Assembly: GCF_005771565.1 (NCBI RefSeq)
Contig: NZ_VAWA01000002.1
Coordinates: forward strand, 1 to 64,000
DNA from: Nesterenkonia sphaerica
Lineage (GTDB): Bacteria > Actinomycetota > Actinomycetes > Actinomycetales > Micrococcaceae
Direction of reading: 5' to 3'
DNA length: 64,000 bases
Made by a program: the position numbers and the translations under genes. Below the pieces are notes generated by a model. That model had not been told where the DNA came from. It made no database searches and saw only the letters and a program-made list of their open reading frames with translations. Positions 35,052 to 44,092 of this stretch are shown here, piece by piece (position 1 is the first letter of the stretch; each line of letters starts with the position of its first letter).

Positions 35052-35753
35052 GTGCCCGAGAGCCCCGAGACTTCTGAGCCCCGCTCTGAACCTCGGGGCT
35101 CTCGGCTGTTAAGCCGGCGCAGACGCTGGGTCTACGCCGGCGGCGTCGTGCTCCTGTTCGCGATTGTGCTCAGCACGCTGATCCGGGTCTTCGCGGTGGA
35201 CTTCTACGCAGTCAACCAGGACTCCATGGACCCCACCCTGCGCGATGGTGAACGGATTGCGGTGGCGAAGAACTACCCTGGGGACCTGGGACCTCAGAGG
35301 GGCGACATCGTGGTCTTTGACGGGGAAGGATCCTTCACCCCGTACCAGGGAGGCCCCAGTATGGTCCGGACGCTGGAGACCCTCGGGCACTGGGTGGGTT
35401 TGGGCTCAGCCCCGGACGTCTACGTCAAACGGGTCCTCGGAGCAGAAGGGGACGTGGTGGCCTGCTGCACCAGTTCAGGCGAACTGACGGTCAATGGTGA
35501 GCCGCTGACCGAAACCTATCTCTCCCATGAGCCCAGTCCCGAGCACCCGGCCTCCGACCTGACTTTTGAGGCCGCGATCCCAGAAGGCCGCATTTGGGTG
35601 ATGGGGGACAACCGGGACACCTCGGTGGACTCCCGTGACCTCCTGGGCGCACCCGGCGGCGGTATGATCAGCGAGGAGCGAATCATTGGGCTGGCCACCT
35701 CCGTGGTCTGGCCATGGGAGGACCGACGTGGACTTGAAGGAGGCCTGCGGTGA
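35052..35753 (+). CDS. lepB: Signal peptidase I, first copy
   Basis: A protein of about 233 residues. A single membrane anchor at about 29-45 precedes box B with the catalytic serine in NQDSMDPTL (about Ser58), then GDIVVF, the catalytic lysine in YVKRVLG (about Lys126) and box E MGDNRDTSVDSR. It cleaves signal peptides on the outer face of the cytoplasmic membrane. The start is uncertain: GTG 35052 gives a normal length but has only a weak ribosome site. The next gene overlaps its stop as GTGA. It differs from the second copy in insert sequence, so this is divergence rather than recent duplication. Confidence 0.93.
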   Translation: MPESPETSEPRSEPRGSRLLSRRRRWVYAGGVVLLFAIVLSTLIRVFAVDFYAVNQDSMDPTLRDGERIAVAKNYPGDLGPQRGDIVVFDGEGSFTPYQGGPSMVRTLETLGHWVGLGSAPDVYVKRVLGAEGDVVACCTSSGELTVNGEPLTETYLSHEPSPEHPASDLTFEAAIPEGRIWVMGDNRDTSVDSRDLLGAPGGGMISEERIIGLATSVVWPWEDRRGLEGGLR

Positions 35754-36469
35754 GCGCTGCAGAGAGCCACGCCGGGGACTCCGGCCCTGAGCAGAAGCCG
35801 AAGCGCCAGCGGCACTGGGCACTGTCTTTCCTGATTGAACTCACCGTGATCGTGGTGATGGCGATCGTGATCTCCTTTGTGATCAAGACGTTCCTGTTGC
35901 GCGCCTTCTACATCCCGTCGGAATCGATGCAGCCCACCCTGGAGATCAACGATCGGATTGTGGTGAACCTGCTGGCCCCCGATGTGATGGACATCCAGCG
36001 CGGTGATGTGGTGGTCTTTGAAGACACCCGCAGCTGGTGGGGCGGCCCGGAGCCGGAGACCACCCCGGTGCAGGACGCGCTCATTTTCATCGGATTGGCA
36101 CCGGACACCGCCAGCCACTATGTGGTCAAACGCGTCGTCGGGCTCGAAGGCGACCAGGTGGAGTGCTGCGACGATCAGGACCGCATCCTGGTCAACGGTG
36201 AGCCCATCGACGAGCCGTACATCTACCCGGGCATGAAACCCTCCGATGCCGCCTTCGACGTCACTGTGCCGGACGACCACGTCTGGTTGTTGGGTGATCA
36301 TCGCGGTGCCTCCGCCGATTCGCGCGCCCATGTGGACGAGCCCGACCAAGGCGCAGTGCCGCAGGATGACATCATCGGTCGGACGCTGAGCATCGTCTGG
36401 CCGGTGGAGCGGTGGGGCGGCGGCGGAACTGACCGAGAGCCCTTCGAGCACGTCCCGGATCCGCCGTGA
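35750..36469 (+). CDS. lepB: Signal peptidase I, second copy
   Basis: A protein of 239 residues. A membrane helix lies at about 27-50, the catalytic serine is in IPSESMQPTL (Ser59), the lysine in YVVKRVVG (Lys127), and box E reads LGDHRGASADSR with His in place of the common Asn. GTG 35750 overlaps the stop of the first copy. Two tandem type I peptidases next to rplS are common in actinobacteria and probably divide substrates. It overlaps rnhB at its 3' end. Confidence 0.94.
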   Translation: MSAAESHAGDSGPEQKPKRQRHWALSFLIELTVIVVMAIVISFVIKTFLLRAFYIPSESMQPTLEINDRIVVNLLAPDVMDIQRGDVVVFEDTRSWWGGPEPETTPVQDALIFIGLAPDTASHYVVKRVVGLEGDQVECCDDQDRILVNGEPIDEPYIYPGMKPSDAAFDVTVPDDHVWLLGDHRGASADSRAHVDEPDQGAVPQDDIIGRTLSIVWPVERWGGGGTDREPFEHVPDPP

Positions 36470-37152
36470 GCCGCGCCGCGAACGCCACTCTGCTACCTGA
36501 GCTGCGCCTCGCGGCGCAGACGGGCAGCCGGCTGATTGCCGGGATTGACGAAGTCGGCAGGGGCGCGCTGGCCGGGCCGGTCACTGTGGGCGTCGTCGTG
36601 TTCGATCTGCGCCAGCTGCCGCAGGAGGTGCAGTCCTCCGGTGCGGGGGTCTGGGCGCCGCTGGACGGGGTCCGGGACTCCAAGCTGCTTTCCGCTGCGG
36701 CGCGGCAGCAGTGGCAGCCCTCCATCTGTGACCATGCCGAAGCGTACAGTGTGCAGCACTCCTCGCCTGAGACCATCGACGCCGTGGGCCTCACCGCGGC
36801 GCTGGGTGCCGCTGGACGGGCCGGGCTCGCAGCCGTCCATGAGCAGCTGGGCAGACCGGTGGACCACGTGATTCTCGACGGCGTCCATGACTGGCTCAAC
36901 GCTGCCGTGCCGGTGCTGACTATGCCGAAGGCAGATACGCAGGCCCTGAGCGTGGCGTGTGCCTCCGTGCTGGCTAAGGTGCAGCGGGACGGACTGATGA
37001 CCCAGCTGGCAGCCGAACACCCCGAGTTCTGCTGGGAATCCAATAAGGGGTACGGCTCTGCGGTCCATCGGGAGGCGATCCGCGCCTCCGGACCCACCGA
37101 GCACCACCGCAGGTCCTGGAGCCTCGGCCTGGAACCACTGCCTGGATTGTAG
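36466..37152 (+). CDS. rnhB: Ribonuclease HII
   Basis: A protein of 228 residues. IAGIDEVGRGALAGP carries the first catalytic acids, DGVRDSKLLS follows, and the C-terminal GSAVHREAIRASGPTEHHR is the substrate-binding region. It removes ribonucleotides from DNA and RNA from hybrids. GTG 36466 overlaps the second lepB stop. In many actinobacteria rnhB is followed by a DUF2469 gene and yraN; here the second catabolic block begins instead. Confidence 0.96.
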   Translation: MSRAANATLLPELRLAAQTGSRLIAGIDEVGRGALAGPVTVGVVVFDLRQLPQEVQSSGAGVWAPLDGVRDSKLLSAAARQQWQPSICDHAEAYSVQHSSPETIDAVGLTAALGAAGRAGLAAVHEQLGRPVDHVILDGVHDWLNAAVPVLTMPKADTQALSVACASVLAKVQRDGLMTQLAAEHPEFCWESNKGYGSAVHREAIRASGPTEHHRRSWSLGLEPLPGL

Positions 37153-37202
37153 GTTGCTGGCCAAGCGTGGCTCTTGCCGTCCATTGCCTTGATCCGACTG
37201 GG

Positions 37203-37496
37203 TCACTGCCGTTGGAGCAAGGAAAACCCGACCCACGGGTGGTGAGGCTCCCGTTTTGTGCTTCCCAACCGCAGGGGGACTAGCCGCTCCATCACCTCTG
37301 CTTCGATCGCCTCCATTTCATGCTCAAGCTCCCTTGTGCTTTGCGGTGAGTTCTTGAGCGCAATGCCGATCACGTTGGAACCATTGCTGAGGTGCAGGGC
37401 TTGGTACACGTTCGACTTGCTAATGTTGCATGCAGAACCCAGGTGCGTCTCCGAAGCTGAGGCGAGTGCCGGGGCTGTGGCCGTGTCAGCTTCCAT
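37203..37496 (-). CDS. Small hypothetical protein, doubtful
   Basis: A possible protein of 97 residues in the gap between rnhB and the TetR gene. It is not recognised. A stretch around SACNISKSNVYQALHL could be a helix-turn-helix, and the Glu-rich part EHEMEAIEAEVMERLV would be helical. GC at third codon positions looks protein-like, but there is no ribosome site near ATG 37496. It may be a remnant of a larger gene. The rest of 37153-37584 holds nothing I can identify. Confidence 0.3.
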   Translation of the reverse strand: MEADTATAPALASASETHLGSACNISKSNVYQALHLSNGSNVIGIALKNSPQSTRELEHEMEAIEAEVMERLVPLRLGSTKREPHHPWVGFSLLQRQ

Positions 37497-37584
37497 ACCG
37501 GCAGAGTCATGTCCCTCTAGAGGCCACCCTTAGTTGCCTCACGGCAATTACGCCCGGCACCAGAATCCGATCGATGCGCTTGCT

Positions 37585-38268
37585 TCAGGGTGAGCGAACA
37601 GTCAAAGCGCCCCGGACGGCGTCGCAGACCTCCTCCGTATCGGAGATTTCGCCGAGTATCGTCACTACAGCCACGGGACCTCCTGTCCGGTCTGTGACAA
37701 TCCCGTCCACGTTGTAGCCCGATAGGAAAACCCGAATCAGCTTCTTCGCTTCGTTTTGGAACTGCTCAAGAATCTCAAGAGATGGATTCAGGAGCCACCT
37801 ACGCAAGTACGAATTGTGCAGTGCCACCGCCGCCCCCGCGAGACCAACGGCCACTGAGTCATGGACGCCCTCATCACCTAGTCGGGTTTGAAGCCAACGC
37901 CTGAATAGTCGTTCATATCGGTGGGAGGTTAGCAACTCGCGGTTGCGCAGCTGAACCGATTGCTTGAGGAGGCGATGCCTGGCCAATGTGCGCTCCTTGT
38001 CCTCGAGGTGGTACCGGAAAACGAGCATGAGCCCCTCCCTCATTGCTGAGGCCACATCGTGATCGGTCTCGGCCAGGAAGGCGTCCAAACGCTCTAGCAT
38101 CACTGCATGGTCAGCGAAAACGAGATCTTCCTTTGACCCGTACACACGAAAGAAAGTTGCCCGGCTAATGCCTGCGACCCTTGCAAGTTCATCTACTGTG
38201 GTGGCATCCCAGCCTCGCTCGTTGAGCAGGTGAATGAGGGATGTAACCAGGTGTAGGCGGCTTTCCAA
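37585..38268 (-). CDS. TetR-family regulator of the second catabolic cluster
   Basis: A protein of 227 residues. The N-terminal helix-turn-helix reads GWDATTVDELARVAGISRAT followed by FFRVYGSKEDLVF. The C-terminal half is helical, with a final TGGPVAVVTIL segment that is unusual for the family. It starts at TTG 38268, with GGGGA upstream. It is divergent from the acyl-CoA dehydrogenase at 38413; alternating GATTC/GAATC half-sites lie between them. By position it represses the cluster 38413-43512 until an acyl-CoA or acid ligand appears; the ligand is unknown. Confidence 0.88.
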   Translation of the reverse strand: MESRLHLVTSLIHLLNERGWDATTVDELARVAGISRATFFRVYGSKEDLVFADHAVMLERLDAFLAETDHDVASAMREGLMLVFRYHLEDKERTLARHRLLKQSVQLRNRELLTSHRYERLFRRWLQTRLGDEGVHDSVAVGLAGAAVALHNSYLRRWLLNPSLEILEQFQNEAKKLIRVFLSGYNVDGIVTDRTGGPVAVVTILGEISDTEEVCDAVRGALTVRSP

Positions 38269-38284
38269 GGCCGTTCCCCTTTCC

Positions 38285-38308
38285 GAGATTCACGAATCCT
38301 TGATTCTC
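38285..38308. promoter_or_regulatory. Candidate TetR operator, imperfect inverted repeat
   Basis: GAGATTCAC (38285-38293) and TTGATTCTC (38300-38308) are complementary at 7 of 9 positions, and GATTC/GAATC/GATTC half-sites alternate across the site. It lies just before the TTG start of the divergent TetR gene. Confidence 0.4.
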
Positions 38309-38412
38309 AGTCGCTTGACATGAGACGGAGTATCACCCAGTCTAGTTGACAGCCGCGTGACTTGGGACACATTGCGGCTCTTCGCTCTAAACCACTCATA
38401 CCAGGAGCCCCC

Positions 38413-39645
38413 GTGACGGATCAGACACGCCCGCTGTCGTTTGACGCGACCGATGATGACGACCCGCAATACATGGTTCATGAGCCCTTGGACTCGGATC
38501 CCATGGGCATTTACACCAGACTCTCAGCGGCCGAGACTGACGGTTGGAAACGGGCTCGCGTCTTCGTGGAGAAGGATGTCGCGCCGGTGATAGCCGATTA
38601 CTGGGAGCAGGCTCAGTATCCGCTTCATTTGGTCCGAAAAATGGGCGACTTGGACCTTCTCCGCGATGGAGTGACCGTGGCTGGCGCCCCTGAAGTCTCT
38701 CGCGTCGCAGCAGGCCTTGTCAGCATGGAGTTGGCACGCGGTGACGGCTCCATGGCAACGGTCGTAGCAGTCCAAGGGGGGCTCGCAATGCGCTCCATCG
38801 AACTTCACGGTTCATCTGAGCAGAAAGAGCGCTATCTGCCGAAAATGGCCAGCGGAGACTTGCTGGGGGCCTTCGCCTTAACTGAGCCGACTCACGGCTC
38901 TGATTCGGTACGTTTGGAATCCAAAGCTGTTCCCACTGATGGGGGATGGCTGGTCAGCGGCCAGAAGAAATGGATTGGGAATGGCTCCAGTGGTGGGGTC
39001 ACCGTGGTTTGGGCCCGGTCTGTGGTCGATGAGAAGGTCAAGGGTTTCGTAGTTCCTCAAGAGTCCCCTGGCTATTATGCGAAGACCATGGAGGGCAAGA
39101 CCGCACTCCGAGCTATTCATCAGGCGCATATTCGCTTAGAAGAGGTCTTCGTGCCGGACAGCGCAGTGCTCCCCGGGGCACAGTCCTTCCGTGATACTTC
39201 CACTGTCCTGTTCACGACCCGGGTAGGGGTGGCCTGGGCGGCACTGGGGCAGGCCACTGCCTGTTACGAGGCCGCCGTGCACTATGCGCAACAGCGTTAC
39301 CAATTCGGCAGACCATTGGCAGGCTCTCAAGTCGTGCAGGAAAGATTGGCGCGGATGACAGCGGAATTGGCTCAAGCTCAACTACTGGTCCTGCAGGCTG
39401 CCAGGGGTGAGGACGCTGGGACACTGTCTGGAGCGCAGGCTTCCTTGGCCAAGTTCACTGCGACCAGAGCGGCACGATCTATCGCTCAGAACGCTCGAGA
39501 TCTCCTCGGGGGTAACGGAATCCTGCTGAAGCATTTGGTGGCCCGCCATTTCTCGGACATAGAGGCACTACACACCTACGAAGGCACAGAGACCATTCAG
39601 GCGCTGATCATTGGGCGCCACCTGACCGGGTCCTCAGCATTCTAG
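38413..39645 (+). CDS. Acyl-CoA dehydrogenase, glutaryl-CoA-dehydrogenase-like
   Basis: A protein of about 410 residues. FALTEPTHGSDSVRL is the flavin/substrate region, KKWIGNG the middle strand, RYQFGRPLAGSQVVQ the dimer helix and GNGILLKHLVARHFSDIEA the branch typical of glutaryl-CoA dehydrogenases. The catalytic glutamate lies in TYEGTETIQALIIGR. GTG 38413 is chosen because AGGAG lies five bases upstream; the ATG at 38362 has none. It oxidises an acyl-CoA at C2-C3 and leads ACAD-ligase-permease-hydratase. Whether it also decarboxylates cannot be decided by eye. Confidence 0.9.
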   Translation: MTDQTRPLSFDATDDDDPQYMVHEPLDSDPMGIYTRLSAAETDGWKRARVFVEKDVAPVIADYWEQAQYPLHLVRKMGDLDLLRDGVTVAGAPEVSRVAAGLVSMELARGDGSMATVVAVQGGLAMRSIELHGSSEQKERYLPKMASGDLLGAFALTEPTHGSDSVRLESKAVPTDGGWLVSGQKKWIGNGSSGGVTVVWARSVVDEKVKGFVVPQESPGYYAKTMEGKTALRAIHQAHIRLEEVFVPDSAVLPGAQSFRDTSTVLFTTRVGVAWAALGQATACYEAAVHYAQQRYQFGRPLAGSQVVQERLARMTAELAQAQLLVLQAARGEDAGTLSGAQASLAKFTATRAARSIAQNARDLLGGNGILLKHLVARHFSDIEALHTYEGTETIQALIIGRHLTGSSAF

Positions 39646-39660
39646 TTAAGGGAGATTGTC

Positions 39661-41241
39661 ATGCACGCAAACTTTGAACCTTTGACCCCACTCTCCTTCT
39701 TGGGTCGAAGTGCCTCGGTCTTCCCCGAGCGCGAAGCGATTATATACCGGAGTCGGCGCCTTACATACCGTGAATTCGGCGAAGAGGTGCAGCGCCAGGC
39801 TAAGGCCATACACAAGCACATCGAGGTCGGGGACGTGGTCACTGTGGTGGCTCCCAACGTTCCGGAGATGCTGATCGCACACTTCGCTGTGCCGCTGGCG
39901 GGCGGGGTGCTTTCCCCGTTGAACCCCCGCTTGGCACCAGGAGAATTTGAGTACATTCTTCAGCATTCTGAATCGCGCTTAGTGCTGGTCGACGTTGAAG
40001 TCACTGAGAAGATCGCCAGCGTCGTGGAGGGCATGCCAAGCCCTCCGACAGTCGTTGAGGTCGTCGACCGGCAAGCTGGCTTTGAAGGCACGAGCGACAC
40101 GTCGGTGGTCGACTACTCCGAATTTCTCGAAAGTGGAGCGGGTGCGCCTGACTTCAGATGGGGGGTGCAGGATGAGGCGGCCCCGATCACCCTGAACTAC
40201 ACATCTGGAACCACCGGTGCGCCAAAAGGTGCTGTGTACTCTCATCGTGGAGCCCACCTGAGCTCGCTAGGAGAGGTCATCCACAACGGCTACGATGCGT
40301 CCACCCGCTACTTGGCAACACTGCCCATGTTTCACTGCAACGGCTGGTGCACTCCCTGGGCGGTTACCGCTGCAGGAGGTACACACCTCTGCCTCCGAGC
40401 AGTGCGCGCGGATGCGATCTGGGAGGCTTTCAGACGGGAACAAGTCTCTCACTTATGTGGGGCGCCAGTCGTGTGCGCGACCATCGTCGATGCTGAAGAG
40501 GCCGACCCCGTGGAACAGGAGATTCGAATGACGACGGCGGGCGCTGCCCCGCCGCCGTCCATTATCGAAAAGCTAGAAGCTTTGAATATCACTCCGGTCC
40601 ATGTTTACGGGCTGACGGAGGTCTATGGACCATTTACTATTTGTGAACCCCAAGAGGCGTGGGAGGATCACGAGCCACGGAACCGAGCTCTGCTAATGGC
40701 GCGACAGGGTGTTCCTATGATTCACGCGGGTGAGACCAGAGTAGTCGACGAACTGATGAATGACCTCCCTTCGGATGGTGAAACTCTCGGGGAGGTGGTC
40801 CTGCGGGGAAATGGGGTGATGACGGGTTACTTCAAGAACCCGGAGGCGACGGAAGAAGCCTTCCGAGGTGGCTGGTACCACACTGGCGACTTGGGGGTCA
40901 TGCACCCGGACGGTTACGTCGAACTAAAAGACCGAGCCAAGGACATCATTATCTCAGGCGGCGAGAACATTTCTTCCATTGAGCTGGAGAAAACACTTCA
41001 AGCTCATCCCGGCGTCAGCGACGTGGCAGTCGTCGGAGTTCAACATGAAAAGTGGGGGGAGCGTCCTGTTGCTTACGTCGTGGTCCGCGCCGGCTCTGAA
41101 GTCTCGGAGGAATCTCTACGCGCGCACTGTGGGGAGCGGCTAGCAAAGTTCAAGGTCCCTGACCGCATCGAATTCGTCGAGGAGCTCCCACGTACTGCTA
41201 CCGGCAAGATTCGCAAGCATACGTTACGAGCTGGCAAGTAA
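39661..41241 (+). CDS. AMP-forming acyl-CoA synthetase
   Basis: A ligase of 526 residues. TLNYTSGTTGAPKGAV is the adenylate loop, VYGLTEVYGP the A5 motif, YHTGDLG A7, DRAKDIIISGGENISS A8, and RTATGKIRKHTL carries the C-terminal lysine. It resembles the medium-chain / methylmercaptopropionate-CoA ligase branch. ATG 39661 has GGGAG upstream and follows the dehydrogenase by 15 bases. It makes the CoA ester used by the flanking dehydrogenase and hydratase. It is unlike the ligase at 4481-6148 in sequence, so the two catabolic blocks are not duplicates. Confidence 0.92.
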   Translation: MHANFEPLTPLSFLGRSASVFPEREAIIYRSRRLTYREFGEEVQRQAKAIHKHIEVGDVVTVVAPNVPEMLIAHFAVPLAGGVLSPLNPRLAPGEFEYILQHSESRLVLVDVEVTEKIASVVEGMPSPPTVVEVVDRQAGFEGTSDTSVVDYSEFLESGAGAPDFRWGVQDEAAPITLNYTSGTTGAPKGAVYSHRGAHLSSLGEVIHNGYDASTRYLATLPMFHCNGWCTPWAVTAAGGTHLCLRAVRADAIWEAFRREQVSHLCGAPVVCATIVDAEEADPVEQEIRMTTAGAAPPPSIIEKLEALNITPVHVYGLTEVYGPFTICEPQEAWEDHEPRNRALLMARQGVPMIHAGETRVVDELMNDLPSDGETLGEVVLRGNGVMTGYFKNPEATEEAFRGGWYHTGDLGVMHPDGYVELKDRAKDIIISGGENISSIELEKTLQAHPGVSDVAVVGVQHEKWGERPVAYVVVRAGSEVSEESLRAHCGERLAKFKVPDRIEFVEELPRTATGKIRKHTLRAGK

Positions 41242-41294
41242 CACGACCGTGTGTGCGACACGGCCCGTACCGAGAAACGAGATGAGGAAACCTA

Positions 41295-42743
41295 ATGGCC
41301 ATCTATGAGCGTGAGCCAGGTTCAGAACAACCATACTGGGGCCTTGGGCCCTTCAAGGTGAGGCTCCCTTTGGTGCACTACCGCCTTGAGGCAGCGGAGT
41401 TTGTTCAGGGGTTGATTTTGTTCGTAGTCAGCCTGGGCATGATTCCTCTTCTGGAGCAATATCTGGGTGTCCCCTATGACATTGCCCTAGCCTATGTTGT
41501 GGTCTGTGGCGTGGGGTTTCTTCTTCCCACCCTGCTGGGTGTCCCCATGGTGCCTGGATGGATCACACCTGCCATTCCCGTAGTGGTGTTGTTCTTGGGG
41601 GATTTCGAGCCCGGACCAGAATCTATACAGGCGCTCTTTGCTTTGCAGTTTCTAGTCTTTCTAATAATGTTTATTCTCGGTATCACCAGGTGGGGAGAGA
41701 AGCTTATTCGAGCTGTCCCAGCCTCCATTAAAGCAGGAATTCTTATCGGCGCGGGCATCGCTGCCATCATGGGAGAAGTCGGCGAGGGTGAAATTTTCTT
41801 TGACGCACCAATCTCGCTTACAGTAGGTGCTTTGCTTGCCCTTTGCTTTCTCTACTCGAAAACGTTCTTGTATTATGCAGGAAAGAATCAGATTCTCGGC
41901 GTGATTTCAAGCTACGGTCTGGCTCCGGCGATCATCGTCGGCGTTGTAGTGGCCTACGTCTTCGGTGAGTTCCCGCGTCCTGAAGTTGAATGGGGCATTA
42001 CCTCGCCAGACTTTGTTGGTATGTGGAGCTACTTGCCCTTCACAGTCGGTTTCCCCTCTCCGGAAGTTTTCCTCTTGGCAGTCCCCACAGCGCTGATCGC
42101 CTACGTCATAGCATTCGGAGATATGATCGTGGGCAATGCCCTCATCCAGCAGGCGGATGAGGATCGTCCGGACGAGAAGATCGACGCAGGACTGACTCGC
42201 CTGCACCTAGTGACTTCCCTGAGGAATCTGCTGCATTCGTTCTTCGCGCCGTACCCAGGTTTGGCGGGCCCGGTTTTTACCGCTCCCCATGCGGCGATTG
42301 TCGCTAGGTACAGGTTGGGCAAATACAACATTGGTCGGAAACCGATGGACTCCATACATGGAGGAATGGGAAGCTTCTGGATTGCCGGCTTCATCGCGCT
42401 CTTTGTTCTGCCTTTGGTCACCGTGTTTCAACCTGTGCTGCCGTTAACGCTGGCCCTTACCCTGGTATTGACCGGTTACGTAACGATCGCTGTCGGGATG
42501 GGGCAAATTACTACGACGACGCAGCGCGGCGTTGCTGGTGTTACGGCAGTTGTACTCGCTCTGCACGGAGCCATTGCCGGCGTAGCAGTGGGGTTGGCTT
42601 TGTATTTCCTCATCGAATGGAGCGGAAAAGAGAGTAAGACGAAGACGGAGCCTCGCCGACCCGACACTGCGACTAGCTCCTCTAGCACGGAGCAACCTGC
42701 GGAGGACGACCACGGCGATCACGAGAAGCCCAAGGACGACTAG
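41295..42743 (+). CDS. NCS2/SLC23-like membrane permease
   Basis: A protein of 482 residues with about twelve to fourteen predicted membrane helices. VPASIKAGILIGAGIAAIMGEVG, followed by later segments such as FGDMIVGNALIQ, resembles the NCS2 (nucleobase/ascorbate) and related fourteen-helix carriers; I cannot assign a subfamily with certainty. The C-terminal 50 residues are hydrophilic with Ser/Thr/Asp repeats. Its place inside a CoA-dependent oxidation operon suggests it carries the acid activated by the neighbouring ligase rather than a nucleobase. The next gene starts one base after its stop. Confidence 0.75.
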   Translation: MAIYEREPGSEQPYWGLGPFKVRLPLVHYRLEAAEFVQGLILFVVSLGMIPLLEQYLGVPYDIALAYVVVCGVGFLLPTLLGVPMVPGWITPAIPVVVLFLGDFEPGPESIQALFALQFLVFLIMFILGITRWGEKLIRAVPASIKAGILIGAGIAAIMGEVGEGEIFFDAPISLTVGALLALCFLYSKTFLYYAGKNQILGVISSYGLAPAIIVGVVVAYVFGEFPRPEVEWGITSPDFVGMWSYLPFTVGFPSPEVFLLAVPTALIAYVIAFGDMIVGNALIQQADEDRPDEKIDAGLTRLHLVTSLRNLLHSFFAPYPGLAGPVFTAPHAAIVARYRLGKYNIGRKPMDSIHGGMGSFWIAGFIALFVLPLVTVFQPVLPLTLALTLVLTGYVTIAVGMGQITTTTQRGVAGVTAVVLALHGAIAGVAVGLALYFLIEWSGKESKTKTEPRRPDTATSSSSTEQPAEDDHGDHEKPKDD

Positions 42744-42744
42744 C

Positions 42745-43512
42745 ATGCCGGTTACCACCGACGTCAGTGAAGGTCTGGGAGTCCTCACCCTGGATAACCC
42801 CAACCAGCGCAATGCTCTCTCAACGCAGGCCATGAACGAGATAATCGCTGGTTTGCAGAACCTCAGTGAGGCTGAATCAGCAGGCTGCATCATCATTAAT
42901 GCCCGCGGGCCGGTTTTCTCGAGCGGTCACGACCTCCGGGAAATGATCGGGCGTGGGATAGAGGAAAAACACTCGATATTTGAGCTATGCAATGTGATGA
43001 TGGAAACGATCCAGCAACTCCGGCAGCCAGTCATTGCTGCAGTTCAGGGACCGGCTATGGCCGCTGGCTGTCAGCTAGTGGCGACCTGCGACATGGCAAT
43101 CGCCAGTGATTCGGCAGTTTTCAGTACTCCTGGAGTCAAGATTGGATTGTTCTGCTCGACACCCATGGTTGCGGTCACGCGGGCAATCGGTCGCAAGCGC
43201 GCCCTGCAGATGTTGCTTACGGGTGAACCGGTCTCTGCAGCCACGGCTGCGGACTGGGGCCTAATCAATGAAGTAGTTTCCCCAGAGAGTCTAGATTTGC
43301 GCGTTCGGGAGCTCGGAAAACAGGTTTCTGCCGCCAGTTCAATGACGCTTAGGGTCGGTAAACAAGCGTTCTACAAACAAGCAGACCTTCCCCAACCGGA
43401 GGCTTATGCGGAGATGGCTGAGGTGATGGCCACCAATGCCCTGGCTGACGACGCCCAGGAGGGCATGGGCGCATTCTTAGAGAAGCGGACACCAGTGTGG
43501 CGTAACCATTGA
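42745..43512 (+). CDS. Enoyl-CoA hydratase/isomerase, ECHDC3-like
   Basis: A crotonase-fold protein of 255 residues. FSSGHDLREM forms the first oxyanion segment, AAVQGPAMAAGCQLVATCD the second, and STPGVKIGLFCSTPMVAV with the C-terminal EKRTPVW is typical of the ECHDC3 group. It would hydrate the enoyl-CoA produced by the dehydrogenase. It starts one base after the permease stop, with AAGGA inside that gene's end, so it is translated from the same mRNA. It is the last gene of the cluster. Confidence 0.9.
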   Translation: MPVTTDVSEGLGVLTLDNPNQRNALSTQAMNEIIAGLQNLSEAESAGCIIINARGPVFSSGHDLREMIGRGIEEKHSIFELCNVMMETIQQLRQPVIAAVQGPAMAAGCQLVATCDMAIASDSAVFSTPGVKIGLFCSTPMVAVTRAIGRKRALQMLLTGEPVSAATAADWGLINEVVSPESLDLRVRELGKQVSAASSMTLRVGKQAFYKQADLPQPEAYAEMAEVMATNALADDAQEGMGAFLEKRTPVWRNH

Positions 43513-44092
43513 ACGTCACGTAGCAATTTCCACTGGGGGACACTCAGACCTCTGCTATTTGACCTAGCGCTTCGGCCTTCCGGAACGCACGTTCAAACTC
43601 GCACGGCCGGGACTGCTTTCGCAGCTAAGGTCTGTTACCCACCTAGCCCGAAATAGTACCGGGCTCGGTCAGTAGCGTTTCAATACGGTGTAGTTGCTGG
43701 AATTATCGACTGGCCGGAGCCCAATTACCGAGGATTCTTGGGCCCACCGCAATGTTTACAGGTCGCTAAATTCGCAGGAGCTGAAGACCTTGATCAAGCT
43801 GCTGGTGTTGAAGCCGGTACTGCCAGACGAACTCAGAATGTCGGCGTATACGAGTCGATCCGCAATTCTGCTGAGTCTAATGATCGCAGGCTACGGGACA
43901 AATTGCCTGTGTATGAATTTTCCAATGTGCTCAGCCCCAGCACCTCCGGTCACGGGGAGGACTGTTGGTTCTCCACACTTTGCGCCCGGGCGTTTGACGC
44001 GCCGGGCGTATCCACAGCCGGGCGTCACCCGGTGGGGTGGAAACGTCGCTTCGCGCAGTCTGTTTCGCACAGACCAGTGAAAGGAGCGGGGT
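43513..44092. other. 580-base gap between the catabolic block and yraN
   Basis: No convincing gene. The stretch 43690-43880 on the plus strand has weak protein-like character, with a short stretch faintly similar to the end of MarR regulators, and may be a decayed gene; I would not annotate it. GC-rich complementary runs around 43985-44010 could form a hairpin. An AAGGAG-like site directly precedes yraN. Confidence 0.4.

Noticed and set aside
35041-36469. Tandem signal peptidases as a recent duplication
   Set aside because: The two copies differ strongly outside the catalytic boxes, and paired peptidases at this locus are common in actinobacteria.
43690-43880. Possible MarR-like gene fragment
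   Set aside because: Only a weak impression over a short stretch, with no start or ribosome site; could be chance.
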